Source: a virus. From it: a DNA stretch of 29,254 nt. Under the pieces are notes generated by a model. The model was not told the DNA's origin and searched no databases. It saw only the letters and a program-made list of their open reading frames with translations. Both the position numbers and the translations under genes were made by a program. The DNA lies in IMG/VR virus record IMGVR_UViG_3300048504_000240, positions 1 to 29,254 of that record. One strand, written 5' to 3'. Of this stretch, positions 16,192 to 23,629 are shown one piece after another; position 1 is the stretch's first letter, and the number at the start of each line of letters is the position of its first letter.

Positions 16192-16518
16192 ATGGCACAA
16201 TGGATATTATATGATATATCCGATAGAAAAACAGCAAGAAACGGTGTAGATGAATACTTTATCGTTTCTTTGTTTAATGTAGAAACAAAAGAACGAGCAT
16301 CAACATATATAACTATCGGATATAGAAACAATGCGTGGTGGGGTGAAGCAATAGCTCACGATGTATTTGGAGTATACGAATTTCAAGTCTTAAAAATGGA
16401 TAACAAATCATCTGGTAAGTACGGTCTTATTATCAACGGCGATAGTATACCTAAATTAGTTGAACAGTGTAGTCAGCGAGAAGCACGTTCAATTATAGAT
16501 ATACTGAAGGCGGCTTAA
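16192..16518 (+). CDS. Hypothetical protein, first gene of the HNH/glycosyltransferase operon
   Basis: Not recognised. The 108-residue product starts MAQWILYDISDRKTARNG and alternates beta-like segments (DEYFIVSLFNV, STYITIGYR, YGLIINGD) with an aromatic middle (NNAWWGEA) and a C-terminal helix (EARSIIDILKAA). That suggests a compact mixed alpha/beta domain, soluble and without signal sequence. It has its own promoter and a good ribosome site (CAGGAGATAAA). As first gene of a polycistron that continues with an HNH endonuclease, it is likely an early accessory protein. Confidence 0.6.
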   Translation: MAQWILYDISDRKTARNGVDEYFIVSLFNVETKERASTYITIGYRNNAWWGEAIAHDVFGVYEFQVLKMDNKSSGKYGLIINGDSIPKLVEQCSQREARSIIDILKAA

Positions 16519-16519
16519 T

Positions 16520-16981
16520 ATGACATTAAAAAGACCAGCATATACACTAAAAGAAATACTAGAAAAAACAGAACGTGATGGCGATTGCATGATATGGCAA
16601 GGCGGAAAACACAGGCAAGGTTACGCCATGATGCGCCAAGAAGGCGAAATGAGAACAGTTCATTCAGTCATAGCAGAACTAGTATATGGTGAAAGACCAA
16701 CAAAGTATAATGGCACACGTGTAACAAGAACTTGTGGTAATAATTTGTGCGTCAGCCCAGAACATGTCATTATTGAACAATCAGCTAATCTTAGACGCAA
16801 ACGATATCACTGTAAAAATAGAAAACTAACACAAGAGCAAGTTCGTGACGTAAGAAAACGATTTGCTGAAGGTGAATGGGGTATAGGCACGATATTAGCA
16901 AAAGAATACAATGTAAGTACGTATGTAATATACGCAACAGTAAGCAACAGACTTTATAAGGAACTACCAGATGAAACTTGA
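16520..16981 (+). CDS. HNH endonuclease with C-terminal helix-turn-helix
   Basis: Product 153 residues. The N-terminal part shows the phage HNH pattern: GDCMIWQGGKHRQGYA (21-36), the catalytic-histidine helix RTVHSVIAELVYGE (about 45-58), then TRTCGNNLCVSPEHVIIE (about 69-86) with the paired Cys and the N..H motif. The C-terminal part, KLTQEQVRDVRKRFAEGEWG to YNVSTYVIYATVSN, is a helix-turn-helix as in homing-type HNH enzymes that bind a specific site. It starts two bases after the preceding stop and ends overlapping the next gene by 11 bases. Free-standing HNH genes of this type are often selfish elements in phage genomes; no intron is visible around this one. Confidence 0.85.
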   Translation: MTLKRPAYTLKEILEKTERDGDCMIWQGGKHRQGYAMMRQEGEMRTVHSVIAELVYGERPTKYNGTRVTRTCGNNLCVSPEHVIIEQSANLRRKRYHCKNRKLTQEQVRDVRKRFAEGEWGIGTILAKEYNVSTYVIYATVSNRLYKELPDET

Positions 16982-17090
16982 TTCAACGACAGAACGATAC
17001 TACAAACTCAGAAACTCGCTAATAGCGTTAGTATTCTGGAACATTATAATTATAGATATAGCACTAATATGGAGAGCATTTAATGGATAA
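16971..17090 (+). CDS. Small single-pass membrane protein
   Basis: A 39-codon frame overlapping the HNH gene by 11 bases and the next gene by eight (TTTAATGGATAA). Residues 1-15 are charged (MKLDSTTERYYKLRN). Residues 16-35, SLIALVFWNIIIIDIALIW, form one strongly hydrophobic segment, followed by RAFNG. The positive flank before the helix would place the N-terminus inside. The overlap at both ends inside a tightly packed operon supports a real gene. The function is unknown: superinfection exclusion or lysis timing would be typical for such peptides, but nothing shows it. Confidence 0.55.
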   Translation: MKLDSTTERYYKLRNSLIALVFWNIIIIDIALIWRAFNG

Positions 17091-17337
17091 TAAATTAGAA
17101 CAAGCAGTAGAACGTGCCGCAGAGAAACAAGAAAAACTAGAATGGTGGCAGTCTAAAAAGCCAGAAAGTGAATGGGAGTACGATACATACTTTGATCAAC
17201 CAGCACCAGGTTTGGTGCTACAAGAGCGTGTAACATATAAAAGACGTGATGATGGTAAGATTGAGCGTGAGACAATCGCAAGACGTTTTTACGGTAATAA
17301 TGACTATCAAGATTCAACGACAGCGGAAATACTATGA
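17083..17337 (+). CDS. Hypothetical charged protein
   Basis: Not recognised. The 84-residue product has a charged helical N-terminus (LEQAVERAAEKQEKLEWWQSKK), an aromatic acidic stretch (EWEYDTYFDQPAPGL), then a basic beta-like part (QERVTYKRRDDGKIERETIARRFYG). It is coupled at both ends: it overlaps the membrane peptide by eight bases, and its stop overlaps the glycosyltransferase start as ATGA. No known motif. Confidence 0.55.
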   Translation: MDNKLEQAVERAAEKQEKLEWWQSKKPESEWEYDTYFDQPAPGLVLQERVTYKRRDDGKIERETIARRFYGNNDYQDSTTAEIL

Positions 17338-18152
17338 GACGGATTTACATTCTTGGGTATATCAATACAGAACAATATAAAAAGCGTAAACCAATACAAG
17401 CATCCGTAGCAGATTGGTGGCAACGTAGGGGGTATGAAGTTCACGTACTAGATTCTGTATTCACGCTTGAAGAGTATAATGAATTTATGCCACCAAATAC
17501 GGTAAGACATTGCAAGTCTAAATTCAAGCATATTTGTTATGCAAGAAACTTTGCAATAGAACATGCAACAAAAGATGGCGTAGATGACTTTATTGCTATT
17601 GCAGATAACGATTGCACACTAAGAGATATGAGCGACTATGATTTAGATGTAAATGATTTACTTACATCAATGCATACAAGTGATGCAGAAATCATATTTG
17701 CTTCGCCGCCAACAAGTTTCATTAAAGAGTTCTTTGCTACAAACGAACACTCAAACACACATTTAGTTTTATCTAACGAGAACACATTTAAGGGTTCGTT
17801 GTTATGGGTTCATACTAAAACTAAACATCGCTTCGATACTTGGTATGATCAACCATATAAACAGTTCAAGATAACACCAGGTGAAGACGGTGACTTTGGA
17901 TTACGAGCAAAGATGAATAAGATCAAAGTTAGAGTAGCAAAGCAACTTATTCAACACGAACATGGTGGCATCGGTGCTTCTACTTGGTGTCCCAATACAC
18001 ACGAAAGAAGTTCTACTCCGAGTGCCGTTTATGCTAGACTAAATTATACACGAAGTGAAATATTTAATAAAAACTACAATCATCAGTTCGGTAAGCGTGA
18101 TTTGATTAAACTTCCAAATGTTTATTTGCCAGCAGATAAACTTTTTGACTAA
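17334..18152 (+). CDS. GT-A fold glycosyltransferase-like protein
   Basis: Product 272 residues. HICYARNFAIEHA (66-78) followed by DDFIAIADNDCTLRD (84-98) matches the nucleotide-sugar-binding part of GT-A enzymes, with DNDC (91-94) as the metal-binding DxD equivalent. FKGSLLWVHTK (151-161) and ITPGEDGDFGLRAKM (179-193) match the acceptor-side and GED motifs that supply the catalytic acid of family 2-like enzymes. QHEHGG (206-211) could provide a metal-coordinating His. There is no membrane segment, so it acts in the cytoplasm. In a phage accessory operon next to a DNA methyltransferase, candidate substrates are modified DNA bases, host surface-glycan precursors or a virion protein; the sequence does not decide. 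A 17-base hairpin (AGAACG/CGTTCT, 18166-18182) follows the stop. Confidence 0.65.
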   Translation: MRRIYILGYINTEQYKKRKPIQASVADWWQRRGYEVHVLDSVFTLEEYNEFMPPNTVRHCKSKFKHICYARNFAIEHATKDGVDDFIAIADNDCTLRDMSDYDLDVNDLLTSMHTSDAEIIFASPPTSFIKEFFATNEHSNTHLVLSNENTFKGSLLWVHTKTKHRFDTWYDQPYKQFKITPGEDGDFGLRAKMNKIKVRVAKQLIQHEHGGIGASTWCPNTHERSSTPSAVYARLNYTRSEIFNKNYNHQFGKRDLIKLPNVYLPADKLFD

Positions 18153-18204
18153 ATATATGTAGATCAGAACGATAAGCGTTCTTGGTTATTGTTTATGTTA
18201 TAAA

Positions 18205-18231
18205 AAAAGAGCAGTCATTGACTGCTCTTTT
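18205..18231. terminator. Bidirectional terminator between converging transcripts
   Basis: A 13-bp perfect inverted repeat, AAAAGAGCAGTCA / TGACTGCTCTTTT, with a one-base centre. The T-run is four on the plus strand and seven on the minus strand, so it should stop both the glycosyltransferase operon and the minus-strand genes. Confidence 0.88.
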
Positions 18232-18252
18232 GTTGTCAAGTCTTTTTTAGAT

Positions 18253-18429
18253 TTAGTATTGTTCTTCATACTTTTTCATAAGTTTTGTCATTTCTTGCAG
18301 TGTGTCACGCATTGCGTAAAGACTTTCTGCGTCCAATATATGACTGTCAGTGCAAATCATCAAGAATCTATGATTTATTTTTTCGAATTCATCGAATGCG
18401 TTGTCAACCTCTGTGTGAATGTTAGACAT
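18253..18429 (-). CDS. Small hypothetical early protein (58 aa)
   Basis: Not recognised. The frame MSNIHTEVDNAFDEFEKINH onward, ending MKKYEEQY, is preceded by GGAGATAAAAA. This is a strong ribosome site whose first bases overlap the TAG stop of the upstream gene 11 bases away. The product is short, helical and acidic in the first half, basic near the end. It is the last gene before the terminator at 18205-18231, and is transcribed with the 72-residue gene from promoter A. Confidence 0.65.
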   Translation of the reverse strand: MSNIHTEVDNAFDEFEKINHRFLMICTDSHILDAESLYAMRDTLQEMTKLMKKYEEQY

Positions 18430-18439
18430 TTTTTATCTC

Positions 18440-18658
18440 CTATAATGTCGTTTCGTTGTTTATCTGCTGGAATTTAATCTCGTCTAGTAGATGACTGTTG
18501 CATTCTGCAAGTGCTTCAAACACTTCAACATCAATTGTTTCACCGTCGATACGTGCTTCAATCACGTTCATACGCATCATGTCTGCCAGCATTTTGTCGC
18601 TTTCTATTGATAATTGTGTTTGTTCTTTTTCTGATGTTTTTACTTCTGTATAAGACAT
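18440..18658 (-). CDS. Small hypothetical early protein (72 aa)
   Basis: Not recognised. The product is acidic and Met/Glu-rich (SDKMLADMMRMNVIEARIDG, TIDVEVFEALAECN), mostly helical, with no membrane segment. The ribosome site CGGAGA lies seven bases before the ATG. Promoter A (18685-18744) lies just upstream. The frame with the same coordinates on the plus strand has no ribosome site and is a shadow. Confidence 0.65.
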   Translation of the reverse strand: MSYTEVKTSEKEQTQLSIESDKMLADMMRMNVIEARIDGETIDVEVFEALAECNSHLLDEIKFQQINNETTL

Positions 18659-18684
18659 TTTAGTTCTCCGTTTTTTTTTGATGT

Positions 18685-18744
18685 GATAAGCGAATCATTC
18701 GCTATCTACTCTTATAATCTAGCAGATGATTCTGCTGTTGTCAA
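18685..18744 (-). promoter_or_regulatory. Promoter/operator cassette A (minus strand)
   Basis: TTGACA is at 18744-18739 on the minus strand, followed by a 17-base spacer and the extended -10 TGC-TAGATT (18721-18716). Operator 1, AGCAGA-ATCA-TCTGCT (18721-18736), fills the spacer and contains GAATC. Operator 2, centred on GCGAATCATTCGC with GATA/TATC flanks (18685-18706), lies about +3 to +24. Copies B and D share both operators; copy C shares operator 2. Confidence 0.75.
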
Positions 18745-18753
18745 GTCTTTTAT

Positions 18754-18933
18754 TCAAGTGTTTTCTTTGATTAAAGTTACTGCAAGAAATTCTTCTTGCC
18801 CATCTAATGTTTCTAATTCGACTTTATCAAACGTGCCTTCATGTTGAAACACTAATAGTTCTTCTAATGTCACAATCTGATTAGTTGATAGTGAAGTCAA
18901 TGATGGTTCTGTTACGATATATTTTCTAGACAT
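18754..18933 (-). CDS. Small hypothetical early protein (59 aa)
   Basis: Not recognised. MSRKYIVTEPSLTSLSTNQI starts a mixed beta/alpha product that ends FLAVTLIKENT. It is acidic overall (LETLDGQEEF). The ribosome site AAAGAGA lies six to seven bases before the ATG, in a leader almost identical to that of the gene at 27527-27826. It has its own promoter (cassette B). The stop lies only 10 bases from the -35 box of cassette A, so the next gene downstream is separately controlled. Confidence 0.65.
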   Translation of the reverse strand: MSRKYIVTEPSLTSLSTNQIVTLEELLVFQHEGTFDKVELETLDGQEEFLAVTLIKENT

Positions 18934-18955
18934 TTGTTTCTCTTTCGAAGTTAAT

Positions 18956-19014
18956 GATAACGAATCATTCGCTATCTACTCTTATAATGTAGCAGATGAT
19001 TCTGCTGTTGTCAA
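18956..19014 (-). promoter_or_regulatory. Promoter/operator cassette B (minus strand)
   Basis: TTGACA (19014-19009), 17 bases, extended -10 TGC-TACATT (18991-18986). Operator 1 AGCAGAATCATCTGCT at 18991-19006; operator 2 around CGAATCATTCG at 18956-18976. From the ribosome site to the -35 box it is almost identical to cassette D, nearly 9 kb away. Confidence 0.75.
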
Positions 19015-19038
19015 GTGTTTTTATCACTATTTGAATAA

Positions 19039-19047
19039 GCATAAATA
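19039..19047 (+). promoter_or_regulatory. Late-type promoter motif GCATAAATA (copy 2)
   Basis: AGCATAAATAACTATGTTAA followed by CAC lies 46 bases before ATG 19085 and heads the operon that runs to 27171. The same core with a shared TAACAC element is found at 29096. No sigma70 -35 box fits it. It lies 25 bases from the -35 box of cassette B on the other strand. Confidence 0.5.
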
Positions 19048-19084
19048 ACTATGTTAACACAAGAAAATTTTCTGGAGAACAATA

Positions 19085-19417
19085 ATGGCAGTCCATGACA
19101 TTACTATTGAGCAAGGGGCAACCTTTGCAAAAACTCTTACAATCAAAGATGATTCAGACGTAGCGATAAATGTTTCGACGGATACATTTCGTGGTCAAGT
19201 AAGAAAAAAACACACATCAACAGACATTGAAGCAACATTCACATGCACAGTTACAGACGGTGCAAATGGCATTGTAGCTTGGTCACTAACAGATACACAA
19301 ACAGCCGCTATGGGTAATGGTCGTTTTGTTTATGACTTAGAATGGGTCAAAGCAGACGGCAACGTAGTACGATTGCTAGAAGGCGTAGCAGACACAACGC
19401 CAGAGGTAACAAGATAA
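19085..19417 (+). CDS. Small virion structural protein preceding the fibre
   Basis: Product 110 residues, all-beta by appearance: DITIEQGATFAKTLTIKDDS, FRGQVRKKHTSTD, then GRFVYDLEWVKADGNVVRLLEGVADTTPEVTR. The pattern (IxQGxTF near the start, YDLE and RLLEGxxxxTPEVTR at the end) is common in small phage proteins encoded beside tail fibres and in N-terminal domains of baseplate upper proteins. The ribosome site CTGGAG lies nine bases upstream. The stop overlaps the fibre start (TAATG), suggesting assembly as a partner or attachment subunit. The family link is from pattern memory, not a search. Confidence 0.6.
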   Translation: MAVHDITIEQGATFAKTLTIKDDSDVAINVSTDTFRGQVRKKHTSTDIEATFTCTVTDGANGIVAWSLTDTQTAAMGNGRFVYDLEWVKADGNVVRLLEGVADTTPEVTR

Positions 19418-22400
19418 TGACTAAAGTAACGATTGACGAAATTACATACTCAGTAACAGTTGCGGAAGAAAACGTCAACGTTACAGTTGCAGACGCAACA
19501 GAAACAATTCAAATTCAAATCGCTAGTGGAGCTTCTGATACACAAGTTATTTCTTCGGGAGGAGGGAATTCACTTGTTGTTGGTTCTACAGGCGGACTCA
19601 CCACGCTGAAGTCGTTGTCAGCTGGTGATAATGTGACCTTCAGTGATGACGGTAATACAATTACTATCTCTTCTACGGAAGATGATCTGTCTAATAATAC
19701 AACAGACGATCTCGCTGAAGGCACAACTAATTTATACTTCTCAGATGCACGTGTAGATACTGCATTAGGTTCAGTAACTGGTCATATCATTCCAAGTCAA
19801 ACAGACACATATGATTTAGGATCACCTACAAATGTTTGGAGAGATTTATATCTTGGACCAAACTCTCTTTATGTAGATGGACAGCAAATTGTAAGTTCAG
19901 ATGAAGGCACAATTGATATCACTACAGATGCAGGTCAAAACTTGCGTATTTCATCAGGTGGGACATTAGACTTAGATTCAACTGGTGATGTTACTAGATT
20001 ACTTGACCCATCAATTACACTAGGTAATGGTAGTAGCACAGTAAACATCTCAGGCACTCTACAATCACCAACTACACACATCGGCGAACTAGAGCTAAGT
20101 GAGACACTATTCAATTCAACAACACCAAATCAAAATTTAGAGATTAGAACAAACGGAACAAGTTACATTCATGCTAATACAGCAGACTTTTATGTTGGTC
20201 CATTAACTGGTGCTGTTAAGATTGATGAAAACTCTATCTCTACAACAGACGCAACACAACTAATAATCGAAGGCTTTACTAATTCAGCAGATATGACAAC
20301 TGCAATTAATACAGCAGAAACGAATGCAAATGACTACACAGACACAAGAGAAATTGCGATTACAAGCGCATACCAAACTTATGCTGATCAGGCTGAAGCA
20401 GATGCGATCACAACAAGTAATTCTTATGCCGATACTGCTATATCAAATCTAGTAGATTCTGCACCAGCGACACTAGACACACTAAACGAATTAGCGGCGG
20501 CACTGGGGGACGATGCAAACTTTAGTACTACAGTAACAAATTCAATTGCAACTAAATGGACACAAGACAACACTAAAATCTCAAATTGGGATACAGCGTA
20601 TTCTTGGGGCGATCATTCACTAGAAGGTTACTTAACATCATATACTGAAACTGATCCAGTGTTTACAGCAAGTCCTGCAAATGGTATTACAGCTACAAAT
20701 ATTTCAAATTGGAATACTGCATACGGTTGGGGTGATCATTCAACTGAAGGTTACATCACAGATTATACAGTAACAGAATCAGACGTAACTGCACATCAAG
20801 CCGCATTGAGCATCACAGAGAGCCAAATTAGCGATCTAACGCACTATACAGATGCAGATGCACGAACAGCAGTCTCACTTACAACATCAAACGCAAATGA
20901 ACTATCATACGATAATACAACAGGCGTATTCACATATGTAAGTCCATCAACAGTAGCGGCAACAGGTCAAGTAGTATTTGACGTAAGAAACGCAAGTGGT
21001 GTAGATATCGCACGTGGGGATGCAGTATATATTGCAGGTCATAGTGGTGGTAAAGTTCTTGTAGCAAAAGCAGATGCAAATGCAACAGGAGAACATCCTG
21101 CGTTTGGTCTTGCAAATAGTGCAATGACTAACAATTCAGACGGCACAGTACTAACACACGGTGAAATGTTAAACGTAGATACATCAGCATTCGCAGTTGG
21201 TGATACATTATATCTAAGTGAAACAGCAGGCGAACTAACAGCAACAAGACCATCATCATCAGCAACAGCAGTTCAGAATATTGGTAAAGTAGCACGTTCA
21301 GATAACAATAATGGTATCATTATCGTAGCAGGTTCAGGACGTGAAAACGATGTTCCAAACTTGGCAAGTGGCACAGTATTCATTGGTAATGGAACTGGTT
21401 ACGATAAGAGAGCATTAACAACAGCAGATGTAAGTGAAGGTGCAAATCTTTATTATACAGATGCACGTGTTCAATCAGTTATCGATACTAATACAGCAGG
21501 GTTCATTACAACATATGACCCAACTGAAGCAGATATCACAGAACATCAAGCGGCTCTATCTATCACAGAGAGTCAAATTTCTGACTTAACACATTATACA
21601 AATGCACAAGCAATCTCAGCAGTTCAAGGCGAAGCAACATTAGACTTAACTGGTGATGTAACAATCGCACAAGACTTAGATGTAACTGGTCTAATCAAAG
21701 TAAATGATGGCTTCACACTAAGTTCATTCGATCCATATGGACCAGCAGGTCTTCCATCAACAGCAATGCCGACGACTATTATGGGTATCGGACAAGAAGA
21801 AGGTTGGGCAGGTCTAACTGTTCGTTCTCGTGGCGAACACGATTGGGGATTAAGTGGGTTTGGTATTCCTGCTGAAAGACCAAGAGCATTACTTACATTA
21901 AGTGGTGGTAGATTAGATGGTTCAAGTGACGATTACTTAAACACTAATGATAACTTTGGTTCTATTCTATTCAACCCATACTCTGGTTACAAGACAGGAA
22001 CAGAATGGTTAACACCATCAGCATACGTTGAAGCAATAGCAACAGAAGACCATTCATCAAGTGGTATGGGAACAAAACTTACAATCTCAACAACAGAGAA
22101 TGGTAATCAAGCAGGTGCAACCGATCCTCAACATACTAATGCAACTATTGAGATTCAAGGCACAACAATCTCAACATCGGACACACTAAGACTTGACGAT
22201 GATGTAGAGATTACAGGGACACTTACAGTAGAAGGTTCAGCATCAACTAAATCAACTATTATCGGTGATTACACATCAGCAGGTTATGACTTCCACGGAA
22301 TGAAACTCGATGGTGGTGATACAGCGTGGGCTGGGATTGTATTCAAGGAGTTTGATGGTGCAAACAAACCGATTGCGAACTTCACAAACCCAGGATTCCA

Positions 22401-23016
22401 AACAGAAGTATTTGGTGGCACACCAAGTTCTCCTGCTCCGCTTGGTAGCGATAGGCGTCTTTTAGCAATCAACGGTTCTGCTGGCTATGATAATACAACA
22501 ACAGCGCCTCCAATCTCTAATGTTAGAATGATCGGTGTCACAACAGAAACACAATCTACATCAGCACGTGGTGCAAAGTGGCAACTATTCACAACACCAA
22601 ATGGCGGAACTTCTCCACAGAATACATTAGAAGTACGAAATGGTGATACAATCGTTATCAACGCAGATGGTGATGGTAAGATTACAACTGGTGGCGACTT
22701 AATCTTAGATGATGATGTAGAAGTAACTGGCACATTAGATGTAGATGGTAACACAACTCTTAATGGCAATGTAACATTAGGCGATGCAAACACAGATGTT
22801 GTTACATCAACAGGTAAACTAAAAGCATCAAATGGATTTAACTTCACTGTATTAGACACTGCAACAGCAAATTACTTAGGTAGTGTTCTACAAATTGTTG
22901 AAACAGGAGATGCCGCATACATTAGTGACGGTGACAGTGGCAGCCCTTGTATTGGGGTCTGGTCAGGATCATCGTGGAAGAGAATAGCATTAGGTTCAGA
23001 TATTAGTTCATCATAA
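19417..23016 (+). CDS. Long tail fibre protein with internal repeats
   Basis: The start is ATG 19417 (TAATG overlap with the preceding stop) rather than the earlier in-frame ATG 19342, which lies inside the previous gene; product 1199 residues. Repeated fibre modules are visible. LAEGTTNLYFSDARV (about residue 100) recurs as VSEGANLYYTDARV (about 672). WDTAYSWGDHSLEGYLT (about 390) recurs as WNTAYGWGDHSTEGYIT (about 432). SITESQISDLTHYT occurs near 465 and 713. TYDLGSPTNVWRDLYLG (about 129) and the DLTGDVTI / LDVTGLIKV segments are typical of beta-structured phage shafts, and related DDDVEVTGTLDVDGN motifs occur near the end. The C-terminus (GVWSGSSWKRIAL) resembles the end of the 256-residue fibre. 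It is likely a trimeric fibre binding the host surface; the receptor is unknown. Confidence 0.85.
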   Translation: MTKVTIDEITYSVTVAEENVNVTVADATETIQIQIASGASDTQVISSGGGNSLVVGSTGGLTTLKSLSAGDNVTFSDDGNTITISSTEDDLSNNTTDDLAEGTTNLYFSDARVDTALGSVTGHIIPSQTDTYDLGSPTNVWRDLYLGPNSLYVDGQQIVSSDEGTIDITTDAGQNLRISSGGTLDLDSTGDVTRLLDPSITLGNGSSTVNISGTLQSPTTHIGELELSETLFNSTTPNQNLEIRTNGTSYIHANTADFYVGPLTGAVKIDENSISTTDATQLIIEGFTNSADMTTAINTAETNANDYTDTREIAITSAYQTYADQAEADAITTSNSYADTAISNLVDSAPATLDTLNELAAALGDDANFSTTVTNSIATKWTQDNTKISNWDTAYSWGDHSLEGYLTSYTETDPVFTASPANGITATNISNWNTAYGWGDHSTEGYITDYTVTESDVTAHQAALSITESQISDLTHYTDADARTAVSLTTSNANELSYDNTTGVFTYVSPSTVAATGQVVFDVRNASGVDIARGDAVYIAGHSGGKVLVAKADANATGEHPAFGLANSAMTNNSDGTVLTHGEMLNVDTSAFAVGDTLYLSETAGELTATRPSSSATAVQNIGKVARSDNNNGIIIVAGSGRENDVPNLASGTVFIGNGTGYDKRALTTADVSEGANLYYTDARVQSVIDTNTAGFITTYDPTEADITEHQAALSITESQISDLTHYTNAQAISAVQGEATLDLTGDVTIAQDLDVTGLIKVNDGFTLSSFDPYGPAGLPSTAMPTTIMGIGQEEGWAGLTVRSRGEHDWGLSGFGIPAERPRALLTLSGGRLDGSSDDYLNTNDNFGSILFNPYSGYKTGTEWLTPSAYVEAIATEDHSSSGMGTKLTISTTENGNQAGATDPQHTNATIEIQGTTISTSDTLRLDDDVEITGTLTVEGSASTKSTIIGDYTSAGYDFHGMKLDGGDTAWAGIVFKEFDGANKPIANFTNPGFQTEVFGGTPSSPAPLGSDRRLLAINGSAGYDNTTTAPPISNVRMIGVTTETQSTSARGAKWQLFTTPNGGTSPQNTLEVRNGDTIVINADGDGKITTGGDLILDDDVEVTGTLDVDGNTTLNGNVTLGDANTDVVTSTGKLKASNGFNFTVLDTATANYLGSVLQIVETGDAAYISDGDSGSPCIGVWSGSSWKRIALGSDISSS

Positions 23017-23027
23017 GGATAATAAAA

Positions 23028-23279
23028 ATGCAAGAGTTAAAAAAGAATGTAGTAGAAATTAATAATACAGCACATGAAAACAAAGTTGATATTGAACTTA
23101 TAAAGCACGATATTAAATCGATTAGAACCGAAACTAACATTCATAATAAACAAACCGAAAAAGACTTTGCATTAATACACAAGAAGATAGACAAGATAGA
23201 CACAAGATTATGGGCAGTAGCTGCCCTAATCATCGCAACAACATTCGGTAAATTACTTGCTGATTTGTTTATGACTTAA
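23028..23279 (+). CDS. XhlA-like coiled-coil membrane protein
   Basis: The 83-residue product has a long charged coiled-coil N-terminal part (residues 1-60, ELIKHDIKSIRTETN and KKIDKIDTRLW). One C-terminal transmembrane segment follows (about 61-80, WAVAALIIATTFGKLLADLF). This is the layout of haemolysin XhlA-type proteins, which associate with the membrane and act with holin and endolysin in phage lysis. No endolysin or holin is visible beside it, so the lysis role is inferred only from architecture. It lies between the fibre and the terminase genes with an AAGGATAAT ribosome region. Confidence 0.5.
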   Translation: MQELKKNVVEINNTAHENKVDIELIKHDIKSIRTETNIHNKQTEKDFALIHKKIDKIDTRLWAVAALIIATTFGKLLADLFMT

Positions 23280-23302
23280 CCAAGTATAAAGGGGAAGACT
23301 CG

Positions 23303-23629
23303 ATGGACGAGGAAAAGAAAAAGGTTGGAAGACCAAAGATAGAAATAGATGAAGACTTACTACTAAAACTAGCAACGATTCATTGCACGATGAAAGAAAT
23401 GGTTGATATTCTAGGTGTATCAGAAGACACACTGAAACGAAATTTTGCGGGGATTATCGACAAAGGTAAAGCAAGTGGAAAAATGAGACTAAGACGCAAA
23501 CAAATGGAAGTAGCACTAGAAGGTAATCCTACCCTTTTAATCTTTTTGGGGAAAGCAATGCTTGGTCAAAGTGATAACCCACTTAACAGCGATGACAAGA
23601 AAATACTACCATGGAGCGATGACGTTTAA
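23303..23629 (+). CDS. Terminase small subunit
   Basis: The 108-residue product starts with a basic GRPK element (KKKVGRPKIEID), followed by a helix-turn-helix (LLKLATIHCTMKEMVDILGVSEDTLKRNF, given here by its ends at residues about 20-48), the DNA-recognition part of small terminases. A helical C-terminal half (MRLRRKQMEVALEGNPTLL) could form the ring. The stop overlaps the large subunit start as TAATG, so the two packaging subunits are coupled. AAAGGGGAAGA supplies a strong ribosome site. The identity rests on position plus the helix-turn-helix. Confidence 0.82.
   Translation: MDEEKKKVGRPKIEIDEDLLLKLATIHCTMKEMVDILGVSEDTLKRNFAGIIDKGKASGKMRLRRKQMEVALEGNPTLLIFLGKAMLGQSDNPLNSDDKKILPWSDDV

Noticed and set aside
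16520-16981. HNH gene as part of an intron or transposon
   Set aside because: No terminal repeats, no interrupted gene and no duplication around it; it lies within a coupled operon.
18259-18477. Plus-strand frame opposite the 58- and 72-residue genes
   Set aside because: Low-complexity Phe/Cys/His-rich translation, no ribosome site, and it is just beyond the terminator.
18685-19014. CRISPR-like repeats
   Set aside because: The repeats are whole promoter cassettes separated by genes, not short repeats with unique spacers.
19342-19416. Upstream start for the long fibre
   Set aside because: The extension lies inside the preceding gene in another frame; ATG 19417 overlaps the stop as TAATG, like other gene pairs here.
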